Assembly: GCF_036429475.1 (NCBI RefSeq)
Contig: NZ_CP144125.1
Location: 2,931,521 to 2,995,520 of the forward strand
DNA length: 64,000 nt
Direction of reading: 5' to 3'
From: Halalkalicoccus sp. CGA53
GTDB taxonomy: Archaea; Halobacteriota; Halobacteria; Halobacteriales; Halalkalicoccaceae
This document shows, one piece after another, positions 1-9,121 of this stretch; position 1 is the stretch's first letter, and each line of letters begins with the position of its first letter. Made by a program: the position numbers and the translations under genes. Under the pieces are notes generated by a model. The model saw nothing but the letters and a program-made list of their open reading frames with translations. It did not search any database and was not told the origin of the DNA.

Positions 1-1
1 G

Positions 2-391
2 GCGCCGCTCGCGGCCGGCCCCGAGGAGGATTTCTTCGCCGACCTCTACGAAGAGGAGTACGGAAGCGCTCCGGGCGTGTTCAACGCACAGGCGTACGAC
101 GCGACGGCGGTGTTGCTGCTGGCGAACGTCGCCGCCGGCGACAACGACGGCGCGGCGATCCGCGACGCGATCCCCGACGTGGCCAACCCCAACGGCGAGG
201 AGGTCGGTCCCTCGAACCTCGACGAGGCGATCGAGATGGTCGCCAACGGTGAGGAGGTCAACTACCAGGGCGCGTCCAGTTCGGTCGACTTCGACGAGAA
301 CGGTGACATGGTCGCGGTGACCTACGAGATCTTCGAGTTCAGCGAGGAGGGCGTCGAGACGCTCGAGGAGATCGACTTCGAGGCGGAGTAG
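2..391 (+). CDS. ABC transporter substrate-binding protein, C-terminal part (LivK/LivJ-like)
   Basis: The window opens inside this gene: the frame is open from base 2 and ends at a TAG at 389-391, giving the last 129 residues. The tail shows the pattern of periplasmic-binding-protein-like amino-acid binders (FFADLYEEEYG, then FNAQAYDATAVLLLA, then a KxR/PxG-like loop and a terminal strand with YEIFEF). In haloarchaea such proteins are lipid-anchored outside the cell and hand ligand to LivH/LivM permeases. It converges on the livHMGF operon with only 36 bases between, so it is very probably the binding protein of that transporter although transcribed from the other strand. Ligand (Leu/Ile/Val, amide or other) cannot be told from this fragment. 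Confidence 0.8.
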   Translation, partial: APLAAGPEEDFFADLYEEEYGSAPGVFNAQAYDATAVLLLANVAAGDNDGAAIRDAIPDVANPNGEEVGPSNLDEAIEMVANGEEVNYQGASSSVDFDENGDMVAVTYEIFEFSEEGVETLEEIDFEAE

Positions 392-427
392 TCCGGTCGA
401 GTCTTCGTTTTTTCGACGGCGGGGCGC

Positions 428-1132
428 TCAGCCGCCGAGGAAGTCGCGTCTGACCTGTTCGTCCGCGAGCAGCGCCTCGCCGGTGTCCTCGTAGCGGTTG
501 CCGCCCTGTACGAGCACGTACGCCCGGTCACAGCGTCTGAGCGCCTCCTTCGCGTTCTGTTCGACGATCAGGATCGCGGTGCCGTCCTCGTTGATCTCGT
601 CGACGCGGTTGAACGTGGCGGCGACGAGGTCCGGCGCGAGCCCCGCCGAGGGCTCGTCGAGCATCAGCAGGTCGGGATCGAGCATCAGCGCCCGCCCCAT
701 CGCGAGCATCTGCTGCTGGCCGCCGCTCATCGTCCCCGCCTTCTGCTTCGAGCGCTCCTCGAGGATCGGGAAGCGGTCGTAGATCGCCTCCAAGTTCTCT
801 TTTGGTACCTCGTCCCTGATGTACGCACCCATCTCGAGGTTCTCCCGAACCGACAGCGAGGGGAAGACGTTGTCGTTCTGGGGGACGTAGCCGATCCCCT
901 TCGTGATGATCTCCTCCGGGCGCAGCCCGTGGATCTCCTCCTCGTCGAACCGGATCGACCCGCCCATGTACGTCGTCAGTCCGAAGACCGACTTCATCAC
1001 CGTCGACTTCCCCGCGCCGTTCGGCCCGACGATGGCGACGTACTCGCCGTCGCCGACGTCGAGGTCGACGCCGTCCAGGATCTGGAGGTCGCCGTAACCG
1101 GCGTCGAGATCGGAGACCGACAGCAGCGCCAT
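428..1132 (-). CDS. livF: Branched-chain amino acid ABC transporter ATP-binding protein LivF
   Basis: 234 residues, normal LivF size. Walker A is GPNGAGKST at residues 36-44, the signature is MSGGQQQMLAMGRAL near 136, and Walker B is DLLMLDEP, so all nucleotide-binding motifs are present. The short form without a C-terminal extension, and the phrase GYGDLQILDGVDL at the start, mark LivF rather than LivG. The ATG shares a base with the livG stop (TGATG), so translation is coupled. It is the last gene of the operon livH-livM-livG-livF. It would hydrolyse ATP on the cytoplasmic face to drive uptake of branched-chain amino acids or related amides; the substrate is inferred from family only. Confidence 0.93.
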   Translation of the reverse strand: MALLSVSDLDAGYGDLQILDGVDLDVGDGEYVAIVGPNGAGKSTVMKSVFGLTTYMGGSIRFDEEEIHGLRPEEIITKGIGYVPQNDNVFPSLSVRENLEMGAYIRDEVPKENLEAIYDRFPILEERSKQKAGTMSGGQQQMLAMGRALMLDPDLLMLDEPSAGLAPDLVAATFNRVDEINEDGTAILIVEQNAKEALRRCDRAYVLVQGGNRYEDTGEALLADEQVRRDFLGG

Positions 1133-1971
1133 CAGACCGTCCCCCCCAGGTAGGCCTCGATGACCTCCTCGTTCTCCCTGATCTCGGTCGCATCACCCTC
1201 CGCGAGTACGCGCCCCTGGTGCATCACGATCACGTGCTCGCAGTGGTTCATGATCACGTCCATGTCGTGTTCGACTAGGAGGAACGTGTAGCCCTCCGAC
1301 TCGAGGGTGTGAACGTGTTCGAGCAGACGGCGTTCGAGCGAGGGGTTCACCCCCGCCATCGGCTCGTCGAGCAGGACGACGTCCGGATCGGTCAGGAGCG
1401 CCCGTGCGAGCTCGAGGAGTTTACGCTGCCCGCCCGAGAGCCCGCCGGCGTACTCCTCGCCCAGGTGGTCGAGGTCGAAGAACTCGAGGGTCTCCCAGGC
1501 GCGCTCTCTCAGTTCTTCCTCCTGCTTGACAACGTGTCCGCGCGCGCCCGGGAGCACTGAGCGCCAGAGCGACTCGCCGAGCTGGCCCTTCGGCGCGAGC
1601 ATCATGTTCTCGATGACCGTCATCTCGGGGAGTTCGCGGGCGATCTGGAACGTGCGGACGAGCCCCCGGTCGACGATCCGTTCCGGTGGGAGGCCCGTTA
1701 TCTCCTCGCCGTTCAACAGCACGCGGCCCTCGTCGGGTCGGTTGACGCCGGTGATGAGGTTGAACGTCGTCGACTTGCCCGCGCCGTTCGGGCCGATCAG
1801 GCCGGTGATCGACCCGGCGTCGACCGCGAAGCTCGCGCCGTCGACCGCGACGATGCCACCGAAGCGCTTTCGGAGGTTCTCGACGCGGAGTGCGGGTTCG
1901 GCCACCGTTCGGTCGGTCGCAGTCTCGTCGGAATCGGCCCCCCTCTCCGGGACGCTCTCGGTGTCACTCAT
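1132..1971 (-). CDS. livG: Branched-chain amino acid ABC transporter ATP-binding protein LivG
   Basis: 279 residues. Walker A GPNGAGKST lies at 60-68, signature LSGGQRKLLELARAL and Walker B DVVLLDEPMAGVNP follow, and the tail carries the C-terminal LivG motif (VLAEGDATEIRENEEVIEAYLG). About 25 acidic residues precede the ATPase core, a common haloarchaeal extension. Its start overlaps the end of livM by 8 bases and its stop overlaps the start of livF by one base. LivG and LivF form the heterodimeric motor beneath LivH and LivM. Confidence 0.93.
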   Translation of the reverse strand: MSDTESVPERGADSDETATDRTVAEPALRVENLRKRFGGIVAVDGASFAVDAGSITGLIGPNGAGKSTTFNLITGVNRPDEGRVLLNGEEITGLPPERIVDRGLVRTFQIARELPEMTVIENMMLAPKGQLGESLWRSVLPGARGHVVKQEEELRERAWETLEFFDLDHLGEEYAGGLSGGQRKLLELARALLTDPDVVLLDEPMAGVNPSLERRLLEHVHTLESEGYTFLLVEHDMDVIMNHCEHVIVMHQGRVLAEGDATEIRENEEVIEAYLGGTV

Positions 1972-3307
1972 CGGATTCCTCCCGGCCGCCGTCTGCGGCC
2001 GTCGCCGTCGTCCGCGGTCGTCGCGAGAGGTCGGTCGCGGCGGCGATCTCCTTTCTGTGGCCGAGCACGCCGTCGGGCCGCCAGAGCATCAACAGGATCA
2101 ACACCACCCCGACGAGCATGAACCGGATCTGGTCGAGGTTGCCGACGGCGTAGCCGAGCAGCGCGAGCGGGTCGGCGGCGACGACCGCGTCGTAGATCGT
2201 CGGTGGCGACCGCACCGAGAGGTTCGCGTCGACGATCCGCCGGACGAACGGCGGCCCCTCCCAGAGCGCGGCCGCGAAGACGATGCCGCCGACGATGCTG
2301 CCCGCGTTCGAGCCGGCGCCCCCGATGATCAGCGCGACGAAGACGTAGAAGGTGAGGATCGGCAGGAACGAGTCGGGCGTGACGAAGCCCCGGCCGCCCT
2401 GCCAGAGGATCCCGCCGAGGCCCATCAGCGCGCAGCCGAGCATGAACACCGTGATCTTCGTCGTCTTAGTGTGCTTGCCGAGCGATCGGGCGGCGAGTTC
2501 GTCCTCGCGGATCGCCTTCAGCACCCGGCCGAACGGCGAGTACGCGATCCGAGCGAGCAGGACGTAGAGCGCGATCACGCAGGCGAGCAGCACGAGCGTG
2601 TAGAGAGCGCTCTGGATCACCGAGGACTGGATGCCGACCGCCGCGCCGACGGCGAACAGCGCGTCGCCGAGCGCCGAGAGGACGGGGAGATCGAGCAGCC
2701 AGGGGATGACGCTGTTCGTCGCGGTGAAGGAGATGCCGCTCCCCCCGCCGGTCCCGAGTTCGAGCCCCGCGACCTCGAACTCACGGAGCGAACCCGAGAG
2801 CACGCTCAGGCGGATGATCTCCGAGAGCCCGAGCGTGACGATCGCGAAGTAGTCAGCACGGAGCCTGAGCGCGGGGAGCGCGGCGACGAGGCCGACGAGC
2901 GCCGCGGCGGCCATCCCGCCGACGATACCTACCGGGAGCGGGAGACCGAGCCCGGCGGGTGAGCCGTCGACGGGTGCGGTGAGGATCGCCATCGCGTAGA
3001 CGCCGACGGCCATGAAGCCCGCGACGCCGATGTTGAACAGTCCAGTGTAGCCCCAGTGGAGGTTGAGCGCGAGGGTGAGGATCGCGTAGACCGCCGCGAA
3101 GTAGGTGACTCGCCTCAACGTGCTCACGATGCCGTTCAGGCTGAGTCCGAGCGCGAGCCCGAAGAGGACGAAGAGGACGTAGCTGGCGAGCAGAAACCCG
3201 AAGACGAGCAGCAGATCGACCTGCCAGCGCGAGAACCCCTCGGTGCGTTCCTCGACGGCTCTTCGGGCGTCGGAGATCCTCCCACCGATCCGATCGCTCG
3301 CGCTCAT
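1964..3307 (-). CDS. livM: Branched-chain amino acid ABC transporter permease LivM
   Basis: 447 residues beginning MSASDRIGGR. A longer open frame exists upstream but the ATG at 3307 makes a 4-base ATGA overlap with the livH stop, so this start is preferred. About 40 hydrophilic residues precede the first of roughly 10 membrane segments. The LivM hallmark GYTGLFNIGVAGFMAVGVYAM is present, followed by the ADYFAIVTLGLSEIIRL loop that contacts the ATPase and the late motif FYVFVALIIGGAGSNAGSIVG. A 60-residue insertion between segments in the middle (around ELGTGGGSGI) is typical of haloarchaeal forms. Pairs with LivH to make the membrane channel. Confidence 0.92.
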   Translation of the reverse strand: MSASDRIGGRISDARRAVEERTEGFSRWQVDLLLVFGFLLASYVLFVLFGLALGLSLNGIVSTLRRVTYFAAVYAILTLALNLHWGYTGLFNIGVAGFMAVGVYAMAILTAPVDGSPAGLGLPLPVGIVGGMAAAALVGLVAALPALRLRADYFAIVTLGLSEIIRLSVLSGSLREFEVAGLELGTGGGSGISFTATNSVIPWLLDLPVLSALGDALFAVGAAVGIQSSVIQSALYTLVLLACVIALYVLLARIAYSPFGRVLKAIREDELAARSLGKHTKTTKITVFMLGCALMGLGGILWQGGRGFVTPDSFLPILTFYVFVALIIGGAGSNAGSIVGGIVFAAALWEGPPFVRRIVDANLSVRSPPTIYDAVVAADPLALLGYAVGNLDQIRFMLVGVVLILLMLWRPDGVLGHRKEIAAATDLSRRPRTTATAADGGREESDE

Positions 3308-4410
3308 GCGGTCTCGACCCCCCCGAACAGCCCCTGTGGGCGGAAGATCAACACGGCGATCATCAGCCCGAAGGCGGCGACCTCGTTCAGGTCGGAGGGG
3401 ATCCAGACGAGCGAGACGTTCGTCGCGAGCCCGATCACCAGTCCGCCGACGATCGCCCCGTAGATCGAGCCGATCCCGCCGAGGATCACCGCCGCGAAGA
3501 TCAGCAGCAAGAGGAACCAGCCGAGGTTGTAGGTGATCACGCCCCGATCGAGCACGACGAGGTAGCCCGCGACGCCGGCCAGTCCCGCGCCGATCACCCA
3601 GGTGGCCCAGACGACCCGTTCGGTCGGGATGCCGGTGATCAGCGCGAGGTCGCGGTTGTCGGCCATCGCGCGCATCGCGGTGCCGAGTTTCGTGTACTGG
3701 AGCATCAGGTGGACGCCGAGCATGAGCGCGAGCGCCGAGAGCACCATCGTCGCCTGGTGGAGGTTCACCGAGTCGGTCCAGACGATCCAGGAGGCCTCGT
3801 ACTGGGGGGCGGTCGCGGTCACCCCGCGGGTGCTCGAGGTGTAGACGAACGCGATCAGGTACCGAAGCGCGAGCGCGACGCCGACGCTCGCGATCAGCAG
3901 GGCGATCCCGCCTGCCTGACGCATCCGCCGGTAGATCAGTTTGTCGATCGAGAGCGCCACCAGCACCGTCACGACCGCTGCGGTGAGCAGGCCGACGACG
4001 ATCGCGATCGGCTCCGCGAGTATCTGCATGTTCATGTCGCCGGGGGCGGCCCCGCCGTCGGCCCTGAGCAGCAGCCGGCTCGAGAGTTCGGCGATGCCGA
4101 CGCCGCCGACGAGGTAGGCCGCGGTCCACCCGGAGAACGCCCCCGTCGTCACGAGGTCGCCGTGCGAGAAGTTCGCGAACCGGAGGATGCTGTAGGTCAT
4201 CGAGAGCCCGATCGCCGCCAGGCCGATGATCAGCCCGTCGACGATTCCGTTCCAGAGGAACGTCGTGAACGTCCCGATCGCCAGCTCCCCGACGACGAGG
4301 CGGCGGAGCAGATCGACGAACAGCGCGACGAAGACCAGAAGCAACAGTCCCCCGAAGAGTCGCTCGGGCGAGAGCGTCGCCCCCAGCCGCCGTGAGTCAA
4401 CAATACTCAT
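3304..4410 (-). CDS. livH: Branched-chain amino acid ABC transporter permease LivH
   Basis: 368 residues from ATG at 4410 (MSIVDSRRLG); the open frame continues far upstream through the divergent transporter gene, but that part is an antisense shadow. The LivH signature GLSMTYSILRFANFSHGDLVTTGAF is clear, with a later VVLDRGVITYNLGWFLLLLIFAAVILGGIGSIYGA block. Around 8-9 membrane segments. First gene of the four-gene operon. A TATA-like element (aaatata, 4436-4442) sits 26-32 bases upstream of the ATG, so the messenger is probably leaderless. It is transcribed divergently from the Na+-coupled transporter gene. Confidence 0.92.
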   Translation of the reverse strand: MSIVDSRRLGATLSPERLFGGLLLLVFVALFVDLLRRLVVGELAIGTFTTFLWNGIVDGLIIGLAAIGLSMTYSILRFANFSHGDLVTTGAFSGWTAAYLVGGVGIAELSSRLLLRADGGAAPGDMNMQILAEPIAIVVGLLTAAVVTVLVALSIDKLIYRRMRQAGGIALLIASVGVALALRYLIAFVYTSSTRGVTATAPQYEASWIVWTDSVNLHQATMVLSALALMLGVHLMLQYTKLGTAMRAMADNRDLALITGIPTERVVWATWVIGAGLAGVAGYLVVLDRGVITYNLGWFLLLLIFAAVILGGIGSIYGAIVGGLVIGLATNVSLVWIPSDLNEVAAFGLMIAVLIFRPQGLFGGVETA

Positions 4411-4435
4411 ACACGTTCGTATCAGAGAGGGGACC

Positions 4436-4442
4436 AAATATA
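4436..4442 (-). promoter_or_regulatory. TATA box of the liv operon
   Basis: Reads TATATTT on the minus strand, 26-32 bases before the livH ATG at 4410. The spacing fits the leaderless pattern usual in haloarchaea. Confidence 0.55.
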
Positions 4443-4532
4443 GTTCGTGGTTACGATCGGCCGCAGGTCCTCGAATCGAGGTCGGCTCACGGGGACGTGA
4501 GAGCAGGCCGACACTACCCGGCTCAATAACCC

Positions 4533-4539
4533 TTATACT
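4533..4539 (+). promoter_or_regulatory. TATA box of the sodium-dependent transporter gene
   Basis: TTATACT lies 22-28 bases before the ATG at 4561, in the 150-bp divergent region shared with livH. Confidence 0.55.
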
Positions 4540-4560
4540 TGAGTTCGGTGAAGCCGAGCC

Positions 4561-5916
4561 ATGGCAGAACGCGAGACGTGGGCGACACGCACGGGCTTCA
4601 TCCTCGCCGCCGTCGGGAGCGCCGTCGGTCTCGGGAACATCTGGCGCTTTCCGTTCGTCGTCGGCGAGGGCGGCGGCTCCGCGTTCCTCTTCGTCTACCT
4701 CCTGTTCATCGTCCTGATCGGCGTTCCGGCGATCCTCGTCGAGTTCGTCATCGGGCGGCGCACCGAACTCAACCCCGTAGGGGCGCTGCGCGAACTCGGC
4801 GGCGGCGCCTGGCGGTACCTGGGGTACGTCTTCTTCGTGACGGCGTTCGTCATCCTCTCGTACTACAGCGTCGTCGCTGGCTGGTTCGTCCGCTACTTCC
4901 TGATCGGGCTCGGCGAGGGCTACGACGTCGAGGACGCTGAGGCGGCGGGCGCGCTCTTCGAGACGGTCTCGGTGGGACTCGACTCGCTCGCGTTTCACGC
5001 GCTGTTCATGGCCGCGACGATCGGCATCGTCGCCCTGGGCATCAGACGCGGGATCGAACTCGCGGTGAAGGTGATGGTGCCCGCGCTCGTCGTCCTGCTC
5101 GTCTCGCTCGCCGTCTACGCGGCGACGCTTCCCGGTGCGGGCGAGGCGTACGCCTACTACCTCTCGCCCGACTTCGACGTGATCGCCGAGAACTGGCGAA
5201 CGCTGCTCCCCGACGCCGCCGGACAGGCCTTCTTCACCCTCTCCCTGGGGATGGGCGTGATGATCGTCTACGCCTCCTATCTCGGCGAAGACCGCAACCT
5301 CGCCGAGGACGGCGCGATCATCGTGAGCCTGGACACGGCGTTCGCGGTGCTCGTCGGCTTCGTCGTCTTCCCGATCATCTTCTCCGCGGGCGCCGACCCC
5401 GAACAGGAGACCGTCGGGGCGATCTTCTTCAGCCTCACCGAGGCGTTTTCCGGGGTCACCGGCGGGACGGTCCTCGGGATGCTCTTCTTCGGAACCGTCG
5501 CGATCGCGGCGCTCTCGAGCGCGATCAGCCTGCTCGAGTTCGTCGTCGCCTACTTTATGGACGAGTTCGGGCTCCGACGCCGGAGCGCCGCCCTCGTCGC
5601 CGGCGGCTCGATCTTCCTCCTGGGGGTGCCCGTCACCCAGGACCTGATCTTCCTCGACCTGCTCGACGGCTTCGCCGACGCGATCCTGCTCGTCCTCGGC
5701 GGGCTGATGCTCGCGCTGTTCGTCGGCTGGGTGATGCCCGACGTCGCGCGCGAGGAACTCTCGCGGGGGATCGGCGACCTCGGCTCCTGGGGGGTCGCCT
5801 GGATCTGGGCCGTCCGTGTCCCGATCGTAGTCGTCCTCGCCGTCGCGCTCGGACTCGGCGTGATCGAGTACGTCGAGTTCTTGACCGAGGACTTCGCCGG
5901 CTGGCTCTCCGGCTAG
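4561..5916 (+). CDS. Sodium-dependent neurotransmitter-symporter family (NSS/SNF) transporter
   Basis: 451 residues. The N-terminus carries the family fingerprint: TRTGFILAAVGSAVGLGNIWRFPFVVGEGGGSAF, the unwound first helix that binds Na+ and substrate. Around 11-12 membrane segments follow, with the family's second-half pattern (FFTLSLGMGVMIVYASYL, the TM6 substrate region). NSS proteins import amino acids or other small amines with Na+. The gene lies back to back with the liv operon and ends in a 4-base tail-to-tail overlap with the SDR gene. The specific substrate is not deducible; tryptophan, tyrosine or branched-chain amino acids are possibilities from the family. Confidence 0.92.
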   Translation: MAERETWATRTGFILAAVGSAVGLGNIWRFPFVVGEGGGSAFLFVYLLFIVLIGVPAILVEFVIGRRTELNPVGALRELGGGAWRYLGYVFFVTAFVILSYYSVVAGWFVRYFLIGLGEGYDVEDAEAAGALFETVSVGLDSLAFHALFMAATIGIVALGIRRGIELAVKVMVPALVVLLVSLAVYAATLPGAGEAYAYYLSPDFDVIAENWRTLLPDAAGQAFFTLSLGMGVMIVYASYLGEDRNLAEDGAIIVSLDTAFAVLVGFVVFPIIFSAGADPEQETVGAIFFSLTEAFSGVTGGTVLGMLFFGTVAIAALSSAISLLEFVVAYFMDEFGLRRRSAALVAGGSIFLLGVPVTQDLIFLDLLDGFADAILLVLGGLMLALFVGWVMPDVAREELSRGIGDLGSWGVAWIWAVRVPIVVVLAVALGLGVIEYVEFLTEDFAGWLSG

Positions 5917-6623
5917 CGCTTCTCGCCGTAGACCGGCACTGCCGCCCCGCTCGTCACCGGCGTCGCGTCCGAGGAGAGCGCGAGGAACGTCCGTGCGATC
6001 TCTGCGGGGTCGACCCACGCCGAGTGGTCCGCGTCGGGCATCATATCGCGGTTCATCGGCGTGTCGATCACGCTCGGCATGACGCAGTTCGCGCGCACGG
6101 TTCCGACGTTCTCCTCGGCGATCGTCTCGACGAGGAGCCTGATCCCCGCCTTCGTCACCCGGTAGGGGCCGTCGCCGGAGCCACCTTCGAGACCGGATTT
6201 CGCGCTCACCGCCACGAGCGTGCCCTCGCGCTCCTGGAGGTGCGGGAGGGCGTGTTTCGCCGCGAGGAAGGCGGTCTTCAGGTTCACGTTCATCAGCAGT
6301 TCGTACTCCGAGAGGTCGGTCTCCGCTACCGGCTGGCCGCCGCGCCAGGTGCCGGCGACCGCACAGAGGTGGTCGATTCCGCCGTGGTCGGCGGCGACGG
6401 CGTCGACGGCCTCCGCGACCCTCTCCTCGTCGGTGAAATCAGCTTGGTAGAACGAGACGAGGTCGGGATCGAGCAGCGAGTCCTCGGAGTCTACCTCGAC
6501 GACGTCGCTCGCGGCGACGGTCGCGCCGGCCTCGGAGAACGCCTCGCAGACCGCGCTGCCGAGTGCACCACAGGCGCCGGTCACGAGGACGACCCGATCG
6601 CTGAAGTCGAACGAAACGGACAT
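5913..6623 (-). CDS. SDR-family NAD(P)-dependent oxidoreductase
   Basis: 236 residues. The Rossmann glycine motif TGACGALG occupies 15-22, the structural Asn is in MNVNLKTAF (112-114), the catalytic serine region is VSAKSG (140-144) and the catalytic pair is Y154/K158 in YRVTK. This is a classical short-chain dehydrogenase/reductase, cytosolic and normally tetrameric. The C-terminal substrate loop (CVMPSVIDTPMNRDM) resembles 3-oxoacyl-ACP-reductase-like members but the substrate is unknown. Its last codons overlap the end of the NSS transporter gene by four bases. The MDR reductase gene begins about 1 kb upstream on the same strand, 45 bases from its start. Confidence 0.9.
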   Translation of the reverse strand: MSVSFDFSDRVVLVTGACGALGSAVCEAFSEAGATVAASDVVEVDSEDSLLDPDLVSFYQADFTDEERVAEAVDAVAADHGGIDHLCAVAGTWRGGQPVAETDLSEYELLMNVNLKTAFLAAKHALPHLQEREGTLVAVSAKSGLEGGSGDGPYRVTKAGIRLLVETIAEENVGTVRANCVMPSVIDTPMNRDMMPDADHSAWVDPAEIARTFLALSSDATPVTSGAAVPVYGEKR

Positions 6624-6668
6624 GCCTCACGTTCGGGCGCCCGGTCGATAAAGCTCCCCTCGGCGGAA

Positions 6669-7619
6669 TCAGGGGACGAGCACGAGCTTTCCAAGGAAAC
6701 TGTCCTCCATCACCGCCCGCTGGGCCTCGTCCGCCTCGTCGAGGCCGTATCGGCGGGCGACCGTCGCGGAGAGCGACCCGGCCTCCACGAGCGTCGCCAG
6801 TCGGGAGAGTACGGGCGCCATCTCGGGGGTGTTGAACATGCTCATCAAGTGGAGCGAGAACTCGTTCGCGCGGGCGGCCGAGACGTTCTCGAAGCCCGCG
6901 TCCTTCCTGTTTTCGCCGATCCCCACGACGCGGGCGCCGAAGCCAGCGACCTCGGCGTCGAACGAGAGGTAGTCGTCGAGTCGGTGGTCGAGGATCACCG
7001 TCGGTTCGTGGGCGGCGACCCGCTCTCCCAGATCCGCGTCGTCGTAGTCGAAGAGCTCGCTCGCTCCGAGGCCTCGAATCTCGTCGTGGTACTCCGGGGA
7101 GGCGGTCGCGAGGACCTCTGCGCCGGTCGCGGCGGCGAGCTGGACCGCGACGTGACCCACCCCGCCCGAGGCACCGTGGATCAGACAGGTCTCGCCCGGT
7201 TCGAGGCGGGCGTGATCGACGAGCGCCCGCCACGCGGTGACGCCGACGAGCGCGGTCGCCGCGCCGCTCTCGAACTCGACCGCCTCCGGGAGACGCGCCA
7301 CCCGGTCGGTCGGCACCGCTGCGTACTCGGCGTAGGTGCCCTGGTGTGCCTTCCCGAGTCCGGTCGCGAACACCCGGTCGCCGACCTGGAACTCGCTCTC
7401 CCCATCCGTCTCCGCGACCACGCCCGCGAGGTCCGATCCCGGGGTCATCGGCAGGCCGAGCGCCTGGTACGAGCCCTCGCGGAAGTAGGTGTCGACGGGG
7501 TTCACCGCCGCGGCACGCACCTCCACGAGCAGTTCGTCCCGTCCCGTTTCGGGCCGCTCGGTCTCCTCGACCGCTAGTACGTCCGGTCCGCCGTGATCGT
7601 GGTATCTGACAGCCTGCAT
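6669..7619 (-). CDS. Zinc-free MDR family quinone oxidoreductase (QOR-like)
   Basis: 316 residues. N-terminal GroES-like domain (about 1-115), with the family segment NPVDTYFREGSYQ, then a Rossmann domain with GASGGVGHVAVQLA (149-162). The cysteine/histidine zinc ligands of alcohol dehydrogenases are missing, so this is the quinone-oxidoreductase (zeta-crystallin) branch that uses NADPH to reduce quinones or enones. It lies 45 bases upstream of the SDR gene on the same strand and may be co-transcribed. A TATA box (gtataac, 7642-7648, minus strand) lies 23-29 bases before the ATG at 7619. Confidence 0.88.
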   Translation of the reverse strand: MQAVRYHDHGGPDVLAVEETERPETGRDELLVEVRAAAVNPVDTYFREGSYQALGLPMTPGSDLAGVVAETDGESEFQVGDRVFATGLGKAHQGTYAEYAAVPTDRVARLPEAVEFESGAATALVGVTAWRALVDHARLEPGETCLIHGASGGVGHVAVQLAAATGAEVLATASPEYHDEIRGLGASELFDYDDADLGERVAAHEPTVILDHRLDDYLSFDAEVAGFGARVVGIGENRKDAGFENVSAARANEFSLHLMSMFNTPEMAPVLSRLATLVEAGSLSATVARRYGLDEADEAQRAVMEDSFLGKLVLVP

Positions 7620-7641
7620 GGACTCTCATCGTTGCCGACCC

Positions 7642-7648
7642 GTATAAC
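7642..7648 (-). promoter_or_regulatory. TATA box of the MDR oxidoreductase gene
   Basis: GTTATAC on the minus strand, 23-29 bases upstream of the ATG at 7619. Confidence 0.5.
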
Positions 7649-7649
7649 C

Positions 7650-7975
7650 GCTGGTTCCGGGGCCAAGACGGCCGGTGTCGACGGTCACGAGCTGCTGAGA
7701 ACCGTACATTTAAGGGATGGCCCTTCGTGTCACCGACTGACGTGGACGGCCGTGGCACCCGTCCCCGGACGAGCGCCGTCCGTTCGCGTCGACTCGGATC
7801 GAGACGATGATCGCGTCACCCATACGGGGGTGCGGATCGCTGCGTTGGGGCGCCCGGTCCCCGCTCGTGGGATCGGACCACTCTCGGTGCGGGTTTTGTG
7901 GGGTCGCTCGGTGAGAGGCGTCCCCGTTCCGATACTACTAACTCGCCGTTGGTCCCACTCCCGGACGAGTTAGAA
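7650..7975 (+). other. Upstream region of sucCD, no gene seen
   Basis: About 325 bases between the divergent MDR and sucC genes. It holds a TATA-like acatttaagg (7706-7714) followed by a small inverted repeat, aaggg-atgg-ccctt (7712-7725), which contains a 7-codon ATG...TGA frame that is too short to believe. A second weak TATA-like element, gatactac, is at 7931-7938. The sucC messenger may start at either, the first giving an untranslated leader of about 240 bases. No open frame here has protein-like composition. Confidence 0.35.
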
Positions 7976-9121
7976 ATGAGACTTCACGAGTACCAAGCGA
8001 AGGGGATCTTCGCCGAGGCAGGGATGCCGACGCCCGACTCACAGCTCGCCGAGACCACCGACGAGGTGCTCTCGGCGGCCGAGTCGATCGGCTACCCCGT
8101 AGCGATCAAGGCACAGGTCCACGTCGGCGGGCGCGGGAAGGCCGGCGGGATCGAACTCGTCGACGACGAAGCGGAAGCGCGCGAGGCGGCCGACGCGATC
8201 CTCGGAATGGACCTGAAGGGCTACCACGTCGACCGCGTGCTGGTCGAGGCGGCCGTCGACTTCACCGACGAGCTCTACGTCGGTGTGACGATGGACAGAG
8301 GCGAGGGAAAGCCCGTCGCGATGGTCTCGGAGAAAGGCGGCGTCGACATCGAGGCCGTCGCCGAGGAGACCCCCGAGGCGATCGCCCGCGAGCACGTCGA
8401 CCCGGCGTTCGGCCTCCACCCGTACCAGGCCCGGCGCGCGGTCGCCGAGGCAGGGATAGAGAGCGAGATCCGCCGCGACGTCGTGGGCGTGCTCACCACG
8501 CTCTACGACCTCTACGAGTCCCGCGACGCGAGCGATGCCGAGATCAACCCGCTGATGGTCACTGCGGAGAACGAGGTCGTCGCCGCCGACGCCGTTCTCA
8601 ACGTCGACGAGGACGCGCTCTTCCGCCAGCCCGAGCTGGCGGAGATGGAAGAGGGATCCTACGTGGACGACCTCGAACGGAAGGCCGGCGAGTACGGCTT
8701 CGACTACGTCCGCTTGGAGGGGAACGTCGGCATCATCGGCAACGGCGCGGGCCTCGTGATGACGACGCTCGACCTCGTCGACTACTACGGGGGAGAGCCG
8801 GCGAACTTCCTCGACGTGGGTGGCGGCGCGAAGGCCGAGCGGATCACGAACGCGCTGGACATGGTCTTCTCCGACGAGAACGTCGAGTCGGTCGTCTTCA
8901 ACATCTTCGGCGGCATCACCCGCGGTGACGAGGTGGCGAAGGGGATCAACGAAGCCCTGGAAGGGTTCGACGAGATCCCGAAGCCGGTCGTGGTACGACT
9001 GGCGGGGACGAACGCCGAGGAGGGAATGGAGATCCTGAACACCGACCTCGTTCAGGTCGAAGAGACCCTGGAGGCGGCGGTCGAACGTGCGGTCGAGAAC
9101 GCACGGGAGGTCTCGGCATGA
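7976..9121 (+). CDS. sucC: Succinyl-CoA synthetase (ADP-forming) beta subunit
   Basis: 381 residues from ATG 7976 ([16 protein letters not shown]). An in-frame start 26 codons upstream would add an unconserved stretch and is rejected. The ATP-grasp domain shows [15 protein letters not shown] near 45-60, nucleotide and Mg2+ residues in DAEINPLMV, and the C-terminal CoA-ligase flavodoxin-like domain shows [27 protein letters not shown] and [10 protein letters not shown]. SucC/SucD interconvert succinyl-CoA and succinate with formation of ATP in the TCA cycle. The TGA overlaps the sucD ATG by four bases (ATGA). Confidence 0.96.
   Translation: MRLHEYQAKGIFAEAGMPTPDSQLAETTDEVLSAAESIGYPVAIKAQVHVGGRGKAGGIELVDDEAEAREAADAILGMDLKGYHVDRVLVEAAVDFTDELYVGVTMDRGEGKPVAMVSEKGGVDIEAVAEETPEAIAREHVDPAFGLHPYQARRAVAEAGIESEIRRDVVGVLTTLYDLYESRDASDAEINPLMVTAENEVVAADAVLNVDEDALFRQPELAEMEEGSYVDDLERKAGEYGFDYVRLEGNVGIIGNGAGLVMTTLDLVDYYGGEPANFLDVGGGAKAERITNALDMVFSDENVESVVFNIFGGITRGDEVAKGINEALEGFDEIPKPVVVRLAGTNAEEGMEILNTDLVQVEETLEAAVERAVENAREVSA

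Noticed and set aside
1526-2962. 478-codon open frame on the plus strand over livG and livM
   Set aside because: Antisense shadow of two well-identified minus-strand genes; composition is arginine-rich nonsense and lacks a domain or promoter.
6024-7577. 517-codon plus-strand open frame
   Set aside because: Lies antisense to the SDR and MDR oxidoreductase genes, which have clear motifs.
7717-7740. 7-codon ATG...TGA frame near the TATA-like element upstream of sucC
   Set aside because: The ATG is only a few bases after the TATA-like element, too close to be translated from it, and the frame is too short.
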